Assembly (NCBI GenBank): GCA_009602725.1
Contig: WELB01000119.1
Location: 385,663-401,555 of the forward strand
From: Spirogloea muscicola
Lineage: Eukaryota > Streptophyta > Zygnematophyceae > Spirogloeales > Spirogloeaceae
Direction of reading: 5' to 3'
Length of the DNA: 15,893 bases
Part shown: in pieces, positions 1-7,043 of the stretch
How the letters are laid out: the number at the start of each line of letters is the position of its first letter
Numbering within the stretch: the first letter of the stretch is position 1
Position numbers and translations under genes: made by a program
Notes under the pieces: generated by a model
Seen by the model: only the letters and a program-made list of their open reading frames with translations
The model's database searches: none
Told to the model about the DNA's origin: nothing

Positions 1-10
1 CTCACTCCAC

Positions 11-31
11 TAGCAGCTCCAGTAGCTGCTA
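11..31. repeat. Small perfect hairpin at left edge
   Basis: TAGCAGCT (11-18) and AGCTGCTA (24-31) are perfect inverted repeats around a five-base loop. The following bases (about 32-46) repeat the same words imperfectly. No gene is visible in bases 1-56, and the role is unknown. Confidence 0.5.
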
Positions 32-69
32 GATGCTAGCTGCTACGTCATAAGATGTGCTTACCTCTG

Positions 70-260
70 TACTTGGCCATACTGGCCTTCGATTGTTTCA
101 AATACACGAAATTCCCCTGCAGCGCTCATTGGCTCACGCATTGCATCGGTGCACGCCATGCCGTGGCTGCCGCCTCCGGCTCGGCAGGGACTGCTATCTG
201 GCAGCTTGTATTTCCGACTTGCGGCAACTAACTGGGGTCACGGAGCGGCCATCCTTAGTC
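70..260 (+). pseudogene. LINE-like C-terminal tail, degraded copy A
   Basis: The frame starting at 57 reads PLQRSLAHALH and later ISDLRQLTGVTE. This matches the end of the C-terminal domain seen more completely at 7044-7604 and 8020-8317 (LQRSLAHAVHLRAGRALAAASG ... SDLHLLTRGY-stop). The middle reads out of frame, as if a base was lost or gained after LAHALH. The expected stop after LLTRGY is mutated, and translation continues into the 3' UTR. The copy lacks everything upstream of the LQRS segment, so it is a 5'-truncated, non-functional fragment. Its hairpin tail follows at 319-337. Assignment to a non-LTR retroelement rests on resemblance to the tails of algal reverse-transcriptase ORFs; no reverse transcriptase domain is in the window. 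Confidence 0.55.
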
Positions 261-291
261 TAGTTCAAGTGCATGCTAATCGATTTCCATC

Positions 292-440
292 TCTTCTACA
301 CCTTGTCATTCTTTTCGTGGGCTGGCCCATGCAGCCCTTCCCCTTTGACGTAGCTGCTTTTCTTTCAGCAAAAGAACGGCTCTTTCGGAGGGCGCGAGGG
401 CTGTGCAAGCCAGCCCACAAGACTGATCAAGGTCTGTGAG
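292..440. repeat. Two hairpin tails as an inverted pair
   Basis: A plus-oriented tail (about 292-368, hairpin GGGCTG 319-324 with CAGCCC 332-337) abuts a minus-oriented tail (about 372-440, hairpin GGGCTG 398-403 with CAGCCC 411-416). The two arms match imperfectly over about 70 bases: CACCTTGTCATTC against ACCTTGATCAGTC, then GTGGGCTGGC, then a CCCTTTGACG/CCCTCCGAAAG block and CTTTT. They could fold into one long cruciform carrying smaller hairpins on its arms. Confidence 0.65.
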
Positions 441-885
441 AGCCGGAAAGCGGAGTGACAAGGTCCTCAGGAGCCCGAGAGTCGTAGCGACCACTAATGT
501 CTTCTCTTTCTGCGTATTCCATCGCAACACAGAAGAAGAAGCAGCTCTTCCAAAGGGGGTTAAGGCTGTCCAAAGCCAGCTCACGCAAGATTAAACGACA
601 TACAGAGGAGCCGGACAACGTGGAAAATGTTGAGGGTGCCTGCTCAACCCCTAGCAGCAACCGCAAGTCAGAAGGTAGCAGCAGGAATGAAAGCTCTCTT
701 CCAAAAGGGGCGAGGGCTGTGAGAGGCCAGCCCGACAGACATGGACAGGGTTTGAAGGGGCAGATCATAATAGCTTTGGCATTGTAAGGAGATGGCTGTG
801 AGAGGCCAGCCCAAATGAAAAAAATAGCTCCACCAAGGGCCAGAAGGTGCATTGCCATGAAACTCCTCTCCATGACTTCTTTCAA
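398..885 (-). repeat. Array of minus-oriented hairpin tails
   Basis: Four hairpins of one family lie in the same orientation: 398-416, 564-581, 714-733 and 794-812. Read on the minus strand each follows an ACCTTGTCCATTC-like block. The first three are followed by CGCCCCTTTTGGAAGAGCT-like sequence and a T/C-rich stretch; the fourth stops soon after the hairpin. Between hairpins 714-733 and 564-581 the minus strand reads GACTTGCGGTTGCTGCT, the DNA that encodes SDLRLL at the end of the LINE-like ORF. This indicates tandem copies of the terminal module. ORFs here are fragments and I see no intact gene. The highest-numbered tail (about 885-785) is the 3' UTR of copy B. Confidence 0.6.
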
Positions 886-889
886 TTCA

Positions 890-1180
890 ATGAACGACTT
901 CTATCAACAGTGAATCAGAGTACTGGAGGGCGTAGAAGCGTCGCCCTGTCAAAACCCAAAGGCAGCAGCCAAGGCGCAGCCAGCTTGCAAGTGCACGGCA
1001 AGGGCCAAGGACCATTGTAGGGGATGGCAAGGTGCATCCTGTACACGTGAAGAAGCAAATTGACAGCGTTGAAGCCGAGCTGCCATGCTGCCCTTGATGG
1101 CGCGTCACAGCACGCCTTTCTTTCTTTCTGCAAGCCGCTGTAGAAGGTCGAGCCAGCAAGTCCAAGAAGAAACAGCTCAC
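890..1180 (-). pseudogene. LINE-like C-terminal domain, degraded copy B
   Basis: The minus strand encodes LDLLARPSTAACR (about 1172-1130), then in another frame LGFNAVNLLLHVYRMHLAI, then drifts again through LPCTCKLAAPWLLPLG. These line up with LDLLQRLA, FNAAGSLSQVFRMRLAVSLQRS and AHAVHLRAGRALAAAS of the better copies, so at least two frameshifts separate the parts. A CTTTCTTTCTTTCTG microsatellite-like stretch near 1117-1131 lies inside the copy and may have caused one shift. The 3' UTR and hairpin continue down to about 785. Homology starts at WLDLL, directly next to another hairpin tail at 1181-1262. Confidence 0.6.
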
Positions 1181-1262
1181 CAGATGTACGCCAATGACTG
1201 TGAAGAAAGCGCGGCCAGATTTACTGGTGGCTGGGAAAGGCCAGCCCCAAGGTATGGACAAT
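1181..1262 (-). repeat. Hairpin tail, variant with CCAGTCAATCTGG flank
   Basis: The minus strand has CATTGTCCATACC, then hairpin GGCTGG/CCAGCC (1246-1229), then ACCAGTAAATCTGGCCGCGC. The same right flank (ACCAGTCAATCTGG) follows the hairpins at 8398-8416 and 9215-9233. It differs from the TTCTCAATGGGCGAGCAC flank at 7703-7720, so it defines a subfamily. Confidence 0.6.
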
Positions 1263-1427
1263 GTAATGAACCAGCCGTTTGGTTAAGCCACATGGCTCTG
1301 TTTGCATTACATGACCGGCTATTTGGGACAAGTGGGCCCGCCAGGTGGCGGGCTGGCTTGCCGGGCAAGAGGCCCGCCCAGAGACGGGTCCAGCCCGTCC
1401 ACAAATACTCCTCGCCAGGATCCGCCC

Positions 1428-1806
1428 GTTCATGGGAGGATCTTTGGCCCGCCGTCTGGCAGGCCATGGGGCGACCCGCTCACACCCCTGGAGGGGGGGG
1501 TGGCACAGGAAAGCACGAAGAGCCTTGGGGCTGAGGCTTGAGAGCGTTCGAACCGGTGAAGCCCAGGAGCAGCCTTGCCGCTGCTCGCCGCCGCAGCCGC
1601 CGCCGCACCTTGCTGCGGGGCCTGCTGCGCCGGCCTGCGCCCAGGAGGTGGAGTCGCCGCCGGACGGCGGCCTCACGGGGCCTGTCTTCCGCTGCGCCTA
1701 TGCGCTAGTGCTTTGCCTGTGTAGTGGGTTGGTCCCTAAACCCCTACAGCCGAACTCAAGAAGGACTGCTCACCCTAACTGCGTGTGTAGGGCGAGGTTC
1801 CTTACA
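1428..1806 (+). repeat. LTR-like arm A
   Basis: This is the reverse complement of 4452-4830 with scattered differences. Shared blocks include AGGATCTTTGGCC, GCCTTGGGGCTGAGGCT, GGGGCCTGCTGCGCC, a GCCGCCGGACGGCGG-type palindrome, and GCTAGTGCTTTGCCTGTG. It ends with TTCCTTACA at 1806, which matches the LTR end next to the PBS in the other arm and gives the CA terminus usual for LTRs. No PBS follows here; instead TTCCTTACA recurs at 1814-1822. The left boundary is approximate. Confidence 0.65.
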
Positions 1807-1820
1807 GGCGGCGTTCCTTA

Positions 1821-1916
1821 CACCGCGCCACCGAGGCCCCCGTGCGCGGGGCGCCAGGTCGGACACCGCGCCACCAAGGCCCAGGTGCGCGACCGCCTCG
1901 CCAAGCCAGGTCGGTC
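1821..1916 (+). repeat. Tandem duplication of about 45-50 bases
   Basis: CACCGCGCCACC(G/A)AGGCCC ... GTGCGCG ... CGCCAGGTCGG occurs at 1821-1863, then again in a slightly longer form ending CCAGGTCGG at about 1864-1916. It lies where a primer binding site would be expected after arm A. Confidence 0.5.
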
Positions 1917-1974
1917 ACGTGCCATCAGGTAAGCGTAACCACCTGGGCTAACGCTCACAGTAAGTCTGAACATA

Positions 1975-2165
1975 CACGGCCTAGCCTTCCTCGGGATATA
2001 GAACGGTCGGCTGCTGAGGCAGCGGCTGCTGCAGAGCCAGTAGTGGCTGCCGTGGGGCAAGCCTATGAGGGACTCGCCGAGCTCGGAGCCGCGGGCCAAG
2101 AGGGCGTGTCGGCTGGGGAGGTGCAACCGCATGGCACTCGGAGTGGCCTGTCACGCAGGACCTGG
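1975..2165 (+). pseudogene. gag: gag N-terminal fragment, copy 3
   Basis: The plus strand reads SLPRDIERSAAEAAAAAEPV, then AELGAAGQEGVSAGEVQ. This is the Ala/Glu-rich N-terminal region of the gag copies on the opposite strand (SPPREVERSAAEVAAAAEP; GHAELAAGGQEGLSAGN). After GEVQ the frame shifts: the following bases still encode the MALLTQDL region in another frame, interrupted by an insertion near 2138-2148. The fragment stops where minus-strand gag copy 2 begins. It has no intact start, no capsid core and no nucleic-acid-binding motif. Confidence 0.6.
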
Positions 2166-2808
2166 TGGCCAGCATCGGAGTGAGCCACTCCAACATATTG
2201 CTGAGCCGGGACTGCAGCCCATCCCGGTCGTCCCGATCGGAGTGTTGTCATGTTGCGTGGGCCTTGTTGGCAAGGCCATGCGCAGGGTTGCCACCGCTCT
2301 TGCGCACCAGATGCCCCACGGCATCGGTCTCCTGCGCATGCCGCTGTCCCGCGCGGATCTGGGCAATGTGGGCGGGGTTCTCCTCGCACATCCTCTCAAG
2401 GAGGCGGTATAGCCCCTGCGGAAGTGGGTCCATGGCAGCCTGGACTGCCGCCAAGTCCTGGGTGAGGAGTGCAACGCGGTGCAAATTTCCAGCCGACAAG
2501 CCCTCTTGGCCTCCGGCTGCCAGCTCGGCGTGCCCCTCTTGGGCGTGCCCCTCTTGGGCGTGCCCCGCTTGGGCGTGCGCCGCTCGGGCGTGCCCCGCTG
2601 CGTGCCCCGCTTGGGCGTGCCCCTCTTGGGCGTGCCCCGCTTGGGCATGCCCCTCGTGGGCGAGCCCCTCTTGGGCGTGCTCCGCAGCAGCCACTGCCTC
2701 AGCAGCTGGCCCTGCAGCAGCCGCTGCCTCAGCAGGCGACCGCTCTACCTGCTGAGGAGGGCTCGGCCGCGCACTGGACGTGTGCGATACCAGCTGTCTG
2801 AAGGACAC
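2165..2808 (-). pseudogene. gag: gag fragment with pentapeptide repeat, copy 2
   Basis: The open stretch 2808-2248 holds HTSSARPSPPQQVERS, an Ala-rich segment, about eleven units of H-A-Q-(E/A)-G, then GHAELAAGGQEGLSAGN, VALLTQDLAAVQAA, YRLLERMCEENPAHIAQI, and ends at LANKAHAT-stop. Beyond a frameshift, homology to copy 1 continues as DGLQSRLSNMLEWLTPML down to about 2165 (copy 1: GGLQSWLDEMVEWFVCS). The initiating ATG of copy 1 is CTG here, so this copy probably lacks its proper start. Gag forms the virus-like particle of LTR retrotransposons. This copy is truncated before the end of the capsid-like region. Confidence 0.65.
2523..2690. repeat. 15-base tandem repeat inside gag copy 2
   Basis: On the plus strand the unit is GGCGTGCCCCTCTTG, with variants CGCTTG and CGCTCG and one shortened unit near 2600-2610. 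About eleven units occur. On the minus strand they encode the pentapeptide H-A-Q-(E/A)-G. Copy 1 has only one remnant of this array at about 3815-3840, so the expansion happened after the two gag copies diverged, or copy 1 lost it. Unit length divisible by three keeps the frame open. Confidence 0.8.
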
Positions 2809-2814
2809 TGTGAA

Positions 2815-3235
2815 TTCATTTCAGACTCCGACGGTCAGCAAATCACACACTCCATACTGCAATACAGGGCATCCCAAGACTGGTGCACCGGCGAGCTAGC
2901 AAGCAAAACCGCGCGCAACTCCACACCTCAATCTGCAGGCAGACGGACAGCCGCAGATATGACCAGGACCGATGCACTCGATTGATGCTGGCCACACGAC
3001 CACCCTTACTACATAAAGGCTGCGAGGTCAAGCCACACCTCAAAAGAAGCGAACGCAGCAAGTGGTCCTCAAGGATCAGGCAGTCAATGGCGAGGTCGCT
3101 GCCGCTCTGCGCAAAGATGACGCAGAACCCGGCGCTTCCGCTCAGCAGCCTCACGGACCAACGTCTGGCAGGGCACTTTATCTTTGACAGAGAAGGTCAA
3201 GCCAGCACATCAGGGAGATCCTTGCATCATTACGG
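2815..3235 (-). mobile_element. Retrotransposon leader, second copy
   Basis: This matches 3950-4400 with scattered substitutions and small indels. Shared words include GCTTCGTTCTCTTG-like blocks, GCGAACGCAGCAAGTG, GCCTCACGGACCAACGT, CAAAGATGAC and CTTGCATCAT (plus-strand spelling). It is the untranslated stretch between PBS and gag, copied again downstream of gag copy 1 with an offset of about 1169 bases. No LTR or PBS separates the two units. Confidence 0.65.
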
Positions 3236-3325
3236 CGATAAATCCCTCTCAAAGCCCTCGTTTCCTTCGCCCGTGCGGAGGGCGTCCAGCTCATTGCGGG
3301 CACGCAGCTCCGCATGTGGGTCGCC

Positions 3326-3949
3326 CTAGGCCGACGTGAGCTGCTCGGAGAAGAACTCCCAGTTGTTGTACTCGTCGGGCAGCTTGCCCTGCTTCAGGGT
3401 ATTCCACCACTCCCGTGGCTCCCCTGCGACGTAGGTCGCAGCGAGGCGCACGCGTGTCCCCGCGTCCGTGTTCGAACACACAAACCATTCGACCATCTCG
3501 TCGAGCCATGACTGCAACCCTCCCCAATCATCCTGACCGGAGAATTGTTTGGGTGCATGGGCCCTGGCAAGTTCATGCTCAGGGTGGCCACTGCTCTTGC
3601 TCATCAAGTGCAACGAGGCATCCACCTCTTGCATATGCCGCTCTTCGAGGCGCTGCCGGACGAGTAGGGCGCGTTGCTCCGCGCAGATCCTCGCAAAGAG
3701 GCCAGTGGTGAGCTGAGTCCGCGGTAGTCTGGGCTGCTGACAAATCCTGCGTGAGGAGGGCCATGCGCTGCACCTCCCCAGCCGACAAGCCCTTGTGGCC
3801 TTCGGCTCCCAGCTCGGCGTGCCCCTCAAGGGCTTGCCCCGCAGCAGCTCTGCCGCAGCAGCTGGCTCCGCAGCAGCGGCTACCTCAGCAGCCGACCGCT
3901 CTACCTCCCGAGGAGGGCTAGGAGGCCCACTAGATGTGTGCGACTCCAT
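3326..3949 (-). pseudogene. gag: gag, copy 1 (most complete)
   Basis: The chosen start is the ATG at 3949, giving MESHTSSGPPSPPREVERS; the open frame extends back to 3997. The N-terminal third is Ala/Glu rich. The C-terminal part is the diagnostic one: F-x-G ... WLDEMVEWFVCSNTDAG, RLAATYVAGEPREWW, then DEYNNWEFFSEQL. This is the spacing of Trp and hydrophobic residues typical of LTR-retrotransposon gag capsid regions. Against copy 2, the middle (RGKPLRGTP ... PRTQ) is read in a shifted frame, so two compensating frameshifts are present. A TAG at 3326-3328 then stops translation, although gag-like codons (GDPHAELRARNELDALRTG) follow in the same frame to about 3265. It is therefore a broken gag with no pol behind it. 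Confidence 0.7.
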
Positions 3950-4438
3950 GCTGCCTGAGGAACACTGAGAGATCAAGTCAGGTTCAACAGGCAGCATATT
4001 ACACTATCTATACAGCAATAAAGGACATCGCAAGACTACTGCAGCAGCGAGCGAGCAAGCAGGGCAGCGCGCAACCTTACACCTCCAAAAGCAGGCAGGC
4101 AGACACCCACAGATGTGACCAAGACCGATGCACACTGTCAATGCTGGCCACACGACTGACCTTACTACACAAAGGCTGCAGCCACACAAGCTCAAGCCAC
4201 ACCTCAAGAGAAGCGAACGCAGCAAGTGATCTTCAAGGATAAGTCGGTCTAAGTGGCGTTGGTCGTTGCTGGCTTACTGCGCAAAGATGACTCTGCACCC
4301 GGCGCTTCCATTGAGCCGCCTCACGGACCAACGTTTGGCAAGCACTTCATTTTCTACAGAAAAGGTCAGGCAAGCACATCAGGGTGATTCTTGCATCATC
4401 GAGCACAATACGTCACAAGCGCGATGGATGCAAGACCT
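3950..4438 (-). mobile_element. Retrotransposon leader, first copy
   Basis: This is the untranslated stretch between the primer binding site (4439-4450) and the gag ATG at 3949. It has a near-duplicate at 2815-3235. No convincing ORF is present on either strand. The end nearest gag contains the sequence from which the upstream in-frame residues (LISQCSSGS) would be read. Confidence 0.6.
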
Positions 4439-4450
4439 CCTCTGATACCA
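4439..4450 (-). other. Primer binding site, initiator tRNA-Met type
   Basis: The minus strand reads TGGTATCAGAGG, matching the common plant retrotransposon PBS TGGTATCAGAGC at 11 of 12 bases. That sequence is complementary to the 3' end of initiator tRNA-Met. It lies one base after TTCCTTACA, the end of LTR arm B. The position and sequence together fix the orientation of this element. Confidence 0.8.
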
Positions 4451-4451
4451 C

Positions 4452-4830
4452 TGTAAGGAATCTCGCCCTACACACGCAATTAGGGTGAGCAGTCCTTGTT
4501 GAGTTCGGCTGTATGGGTCTTAAGGATCAACCCACTACACAGGCAAAGCACTAGCGCATCGGCGCAGCGGAAGACGGGCCTTGTGGCGCCGCCGTCCGGC
4601 GGTGACTCCACCTCCTGGGCGCAGGCTGGCGCAGCAGGCCCCGCAGCAGAGTGCAGCGGCGGTTGCGGCGGCGAGCAGCAGCAAGGCTGCTCCTGGGCAT
4701 CCCCGGTTCGAAATCCTGTCGAGCCTCAGCCCCAAGGCTCTTTGTGCTTCCCCGTGCTACCCTCCCTCCAGGAGGGTGAGCGGTTCGGCCCATGGCCCGC
4801 CTTGCGGAAGGCCAAAGATCCTCTCTTGAA
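4452..4830 (-). repeat. LTR-like arm B (5' LTR of minus-strand element)
   Basis: It ends in CA at 4453-4452 directly before the PBS, as a 5' LTR should. It is an inverted copy of 1428-1806. The outer end is not sharp: similarity fades near GTTCAAGAGAGGATC at about 4812-4826, and a TG start could not be chosen with certainty. Neither arm contains a gene. Confidence 0.65.
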
Positions 4831-5115
4831 CTGGTGAGGGTGGCCAAGTGCCCTTCTTTGAAGGGTGTTTAGCCCCTGACTGGTGTCCTAGAACGTCGCT
4901 GCCAGAATGCCGTGGCAGTGCTACCGGTCAACGCTATATGTTCAAGAGTGACATGTGGCAGTACGGTGTGGCAAGTACGGAAAACAATTGACAAGGTCCA
5001 AAGGGATAACAGGTGCTAACCCTCATACAGCTATACAAGTGGCTACAGCGAACGTGAGCATAGTAAGCCAGCAGAGTCAGCAGCCGCAAGTCGGTCAAGC
5101 GTGCAGCCAGAGAGG
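4831..5115. other. No gene seen
   Basis: No coding region is supported. The plus strand holds short runs that resemble the minus-oriented LINE-like 3' region (GACAAGGTCCAAAGGG near 4990-5007, AGCAGCCGCAAGTCGG near 5078-5096), so the right part is probably an eroded tail. The rest is unassigned. Confidence 0.4.
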
Positions 5116-5124
5116 AGTGAGCTC

Positions 5125-5335
5125 TTACAAAGGGGCGAGGGCTGTGAAAGGCCAGACGCAGCGGCGCTGAAGCTGCAGCAGCTCACTTGCTGTCCCCGCC
5201 GACGACCAACTGCAAGCCGCTGCAGAAGGTCCAGCCACCGACTGCAAAAAGCGCCGTGCACGTCCACCGCTAGCGCCCCTACCTCATCACCGGCGGACGG
5301 ATTCGCACAGTCGCGCTCTTTCCTGCTAGCAGCCT
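5125..5335 (-). pseudogene. LINE-like C-terminal domain, copy C
   Basis: The minus strand reads KAASRKERDCANPSAGDEV, then GALAVDVHGAFCSRWLDLLQ, then RLAVGRRRGQQV in one frame. This matches KERKYADHPAGNEFAALAID and VHGAFGSHWLDLFQRLA of copy F. After about 5165 the sequence jumps directly into a hairpin tail (GGGCTG 5139-5144, partner only partly kept as CAG at 5153-5155). The rest of the domain (RMRLAVSLQRS onward) is missing. Upstream of KAAS the sequence resembles the stretch upstream of copy D. Confidence 0.65.
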
Positions 5336-5478
5336 TGCACGAACTACAGCTCTTTGACGTGCGGCTCTCCTTCTCCTTCCACTCACAGTGAGGAGGCGGC
5401 CCAGAGATAGCAGACAAGTTTCTACCAGATGCCGCTAAAACCACACAGCTGAGCAGTGGCTGCAGCGTATGACAGCTT

Positions 5479-5632
5479 AGTAATCACGACTTAGCAGCCG
5501 CAAGTCTGAGTAAGAGCTTGAAAAAGGCATATCGACAACATCCAGAAAAAACATCCACAGGGCGGCTTGTCTACATCACTGCATGAGCCTGGAAACCGGT
5601 GAAAGGAGATGGAGAGCCGCATGCCATTGAGC
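5479..5632 (-). pseudogene. LINE-like terminal segment, copy C2
   Basis: The minus strand reads NGMRLSISFHRF, similar to RMRLAISLQRS, and ends in the frame YSDLRLLSRDY followed by TAA (about 5481-5479), similar to SYSDLHLLTRGY-stop. The middle is diverged and frameshifted. The 3' UTR continues toward 5400 and includes AGCTGTGTGGTTTTAGCG, a word shared with other tails. The copy begins where plus-strand copy D starts, so the two are back to back. Confidence 0.55.
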
Positions 5633-6020
5633 TCTGTGTTTGGCAAGGCTGCTAAGTGAAAGAGCGCAAATATGCGGCTCACCTACTGGTGATGAGTTTG
5701 TGGCGCTGGAAATGAACGTGCACGGGCCGTTTGCCCTTTCAGACCTTGTCCATTCCTTAGGGCTGGCCTCTTACAGCCACTGCTGTCACATTGGAACAGC
5801 TGTTCTCTTTGCTTTCTCGGCAACCGGTGGCTGGACCATCTACAGCCGCTTACAGGGCCGGCCATCGATTGTTGGCAGGGATAGCAAGGTGACCTGCCCG
5901 GCTTCAAAGCCGCCGGATCGCTTGCCTATGGACGCATGCGGCTTCCAACATTGTCCAAGTTAGTAGGCCTACGCAGTGCACCTGTGGGCAGGCCGCGCCT
6001 TAGCTGCTATACCTAGGGGT
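5590..6020 (+). pseudogene. LINE-like C-terminal domain with tail inserted, copy D
   Basis: GAGCGCAAATATGCGGCTCA (5659 on) encodes ERKYAA. After a one-base shift the frame reads TGDEFVALEMNVHGPF. Coding homology is then interrupted from about 5732 to 5818 by a hairpin tail (hairpin 5760-5778). It resumes at CGGCAACCGGTGGCTGGACC, which matches the SHWLDLF codons, followed by a GGCCATCGATTG block (AID). The remainder decays through AAGCCGCCGGATCGCTTGCC (AAGSLA) and ends without an intact frame. The insertion splits a codon run that is continuous in copies F and K. Confidence 0.65.
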
Positions 6021-6029
6021 CGTCGAGCG

Positions 6030-6840
6030 GTGCCTCTTTTCAGCTGCAAGTTACTCCGACTTGCGACTACTAATTCGGGGTAAATGAGCTCCCAGTCGTG
6101 TAGTTCTTGCATAATTCTGTGGTTCTGGCGCCCTTCGGCCCTTGGACGTTATTCACTCTTACTGAGCTGGCTTATCACCTCCTCCAGCAATTCATGGCCC
6201 ACGCCTTGCATCAGCGTGCTGGCCGGCTAAAGCTGCAAGCCTCTGGCGTTCATCAAGAGGACTGCCTTCCGTCGCCTATTATTTCTGACTTGCAGCCACT
6301 ACCTAGAGATGAATAGTGATTGTCCCACATGCTCCTTGCTGACTGACGTCTTCCAGCCCGTTTTGGCCTCTCGGATCTTGTCGATCGTTTTCGGGCTGGC
6401 TTGTCACAGTCCTCGCCCCCTGTTGCAAGAGCTTCTGTAGCAGCTGTAGATATTTCCGACCCGACCTGCTGCTGCTGACGGGGTTACTAAGCTCCTCTCT
6501 GCCGTAGTCTCTTGCATAGCTGTGTGGTATAGGCGCTTTGCGGCCCTTCGGACCTTGCCACATTCTTTCACAGCTACTGAGTGTTTCGCAGCTGCTTGGT
6601 TTCCTGTGGGCTTTAGCGCTGTCCCTGGCCCCTAAAATTTTTTCATTCTTTTTCTGGGCTGGCAGCCACCGGCCTCGCAGCCACCGGCCTCTCCCAGAAG
6701 CCTCCTTTCGTTCACAGGCCCGACCCTTGTTTGGAAGGCCTCAATTCTTGTACTTTCCACGTAAAATCCTTGGGGCTGGCCTCTCACAGTCATTGCGCAG
6801 ATTGCAAAAGCTAGTTCTCCTTGCACGTGTAACGCCAGCC
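6030..6840 (+). repeat. Tandem hairpin tails with LINE-like fragment E
   Basis: Three or four terminal modules follow each other. Each has a block like CCGACTTGCGGCTGCT ... GGGGTTACTGAG (the SDLRLLTRGY-stop codons), then CTTGCATAGCTGTGTGGT, then GCGCCCTTCGGCCCTTGGAC, then a hairpin. Clear hairpins are at 6393-6412 and 6773-6791; degenerate ones lie near 6166 and 6657. Between them, 6190-6315 encodes LQQFMAHALHQRAGRLKLQA and ISDLQPLPRDE-stop, a tail fragment that starts directly after a broken hairpin. No intact gene is present. Confidence 0.55.
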
Positions 6841-7043
6841 AAAAAAGAATGAACAACGTCCGAAGGGGCCCGGAAAGTGATAAATTAACAATACAACCAA
6901 TACATCCTCTCCTTTATTTTGTGTTACTCATCAAATGTTATCACGCTGATTGGTCACGTTAAAATTAATAGGAATAGCGAAAGACGTTTCCAGTAGAGGC
7001 CGATGGCTGGATTGGCCACCCCACAAAAGACAAAGGAATAGGC
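6841..7043. other. AT-rich stretch without a gene
   Basis: From about 6870 to 6990 the DNA is markedly richer in A and T than its surroundings (for example GATAAATTAACAATACAACC and GTTAAAATTAATAGG). I see no ORF, tRNA or hairpin copy in it. It separates two retroelement blocks and could be older host DNA or the A/T-rich end of an insertion. Confidence 0.4.

Larger units (their letters stand above)
1428..4830. mobile_element. Rearranged LTR retrotransposon, inverted composite
   Basis: Two LTR-like arms (1428-1806 on plus, 4830-4452 on minus) enclose three gag fragments, two leader copies and one primer binding site. The right part is a minus-strand element: LTR, PBS, leader, gag, then a second leader and gag. 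The left part is a plus-strand element: LTR then a short gag piece. The two meet tail to tail at about 2165. No protease, reverse transcriptase, RNase H or integrase is visible, so the composite cannot be autonomous. True outer ends and target-site duplications could not be fixed by eye. Whether it belongs to Ty3-type or Copia-type elements cannot be decided without pol. Confidence 0.65.

Noticed and set aside
1345-1932. 195-residue plus-strand ORF over LTR arm A
   Set aside because: It spans a non-coding LTR-like arm that has an inverted counterpart at 4452-4830 where the frame is not preserved.
2523-2690. Regular short repeats as a possible CRISPR array
   Set aside because: Units are contiguous 15-mers without spacers, lie in a coding frame and are in an apparently eukaryotic genome.
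2165-2755. Plus-strand ORF rich in A-C-P-S-W repeats
   Set aside because: It is the antisense reading of the 15-base repeat within minus-strand gag copy 2; the minus frame aligns with other gag copies.
4705-4716. GGTTCGAAATCC resembles a tRNA B box, with GGTTCGAACGC in the other LTR arm
   Set aside because: No matching T-stem, A box or cloverleaf could be formed around it, and it lies inside the LTR-like arms, so it is not called a tRNA or a tRNA-derived SINE.
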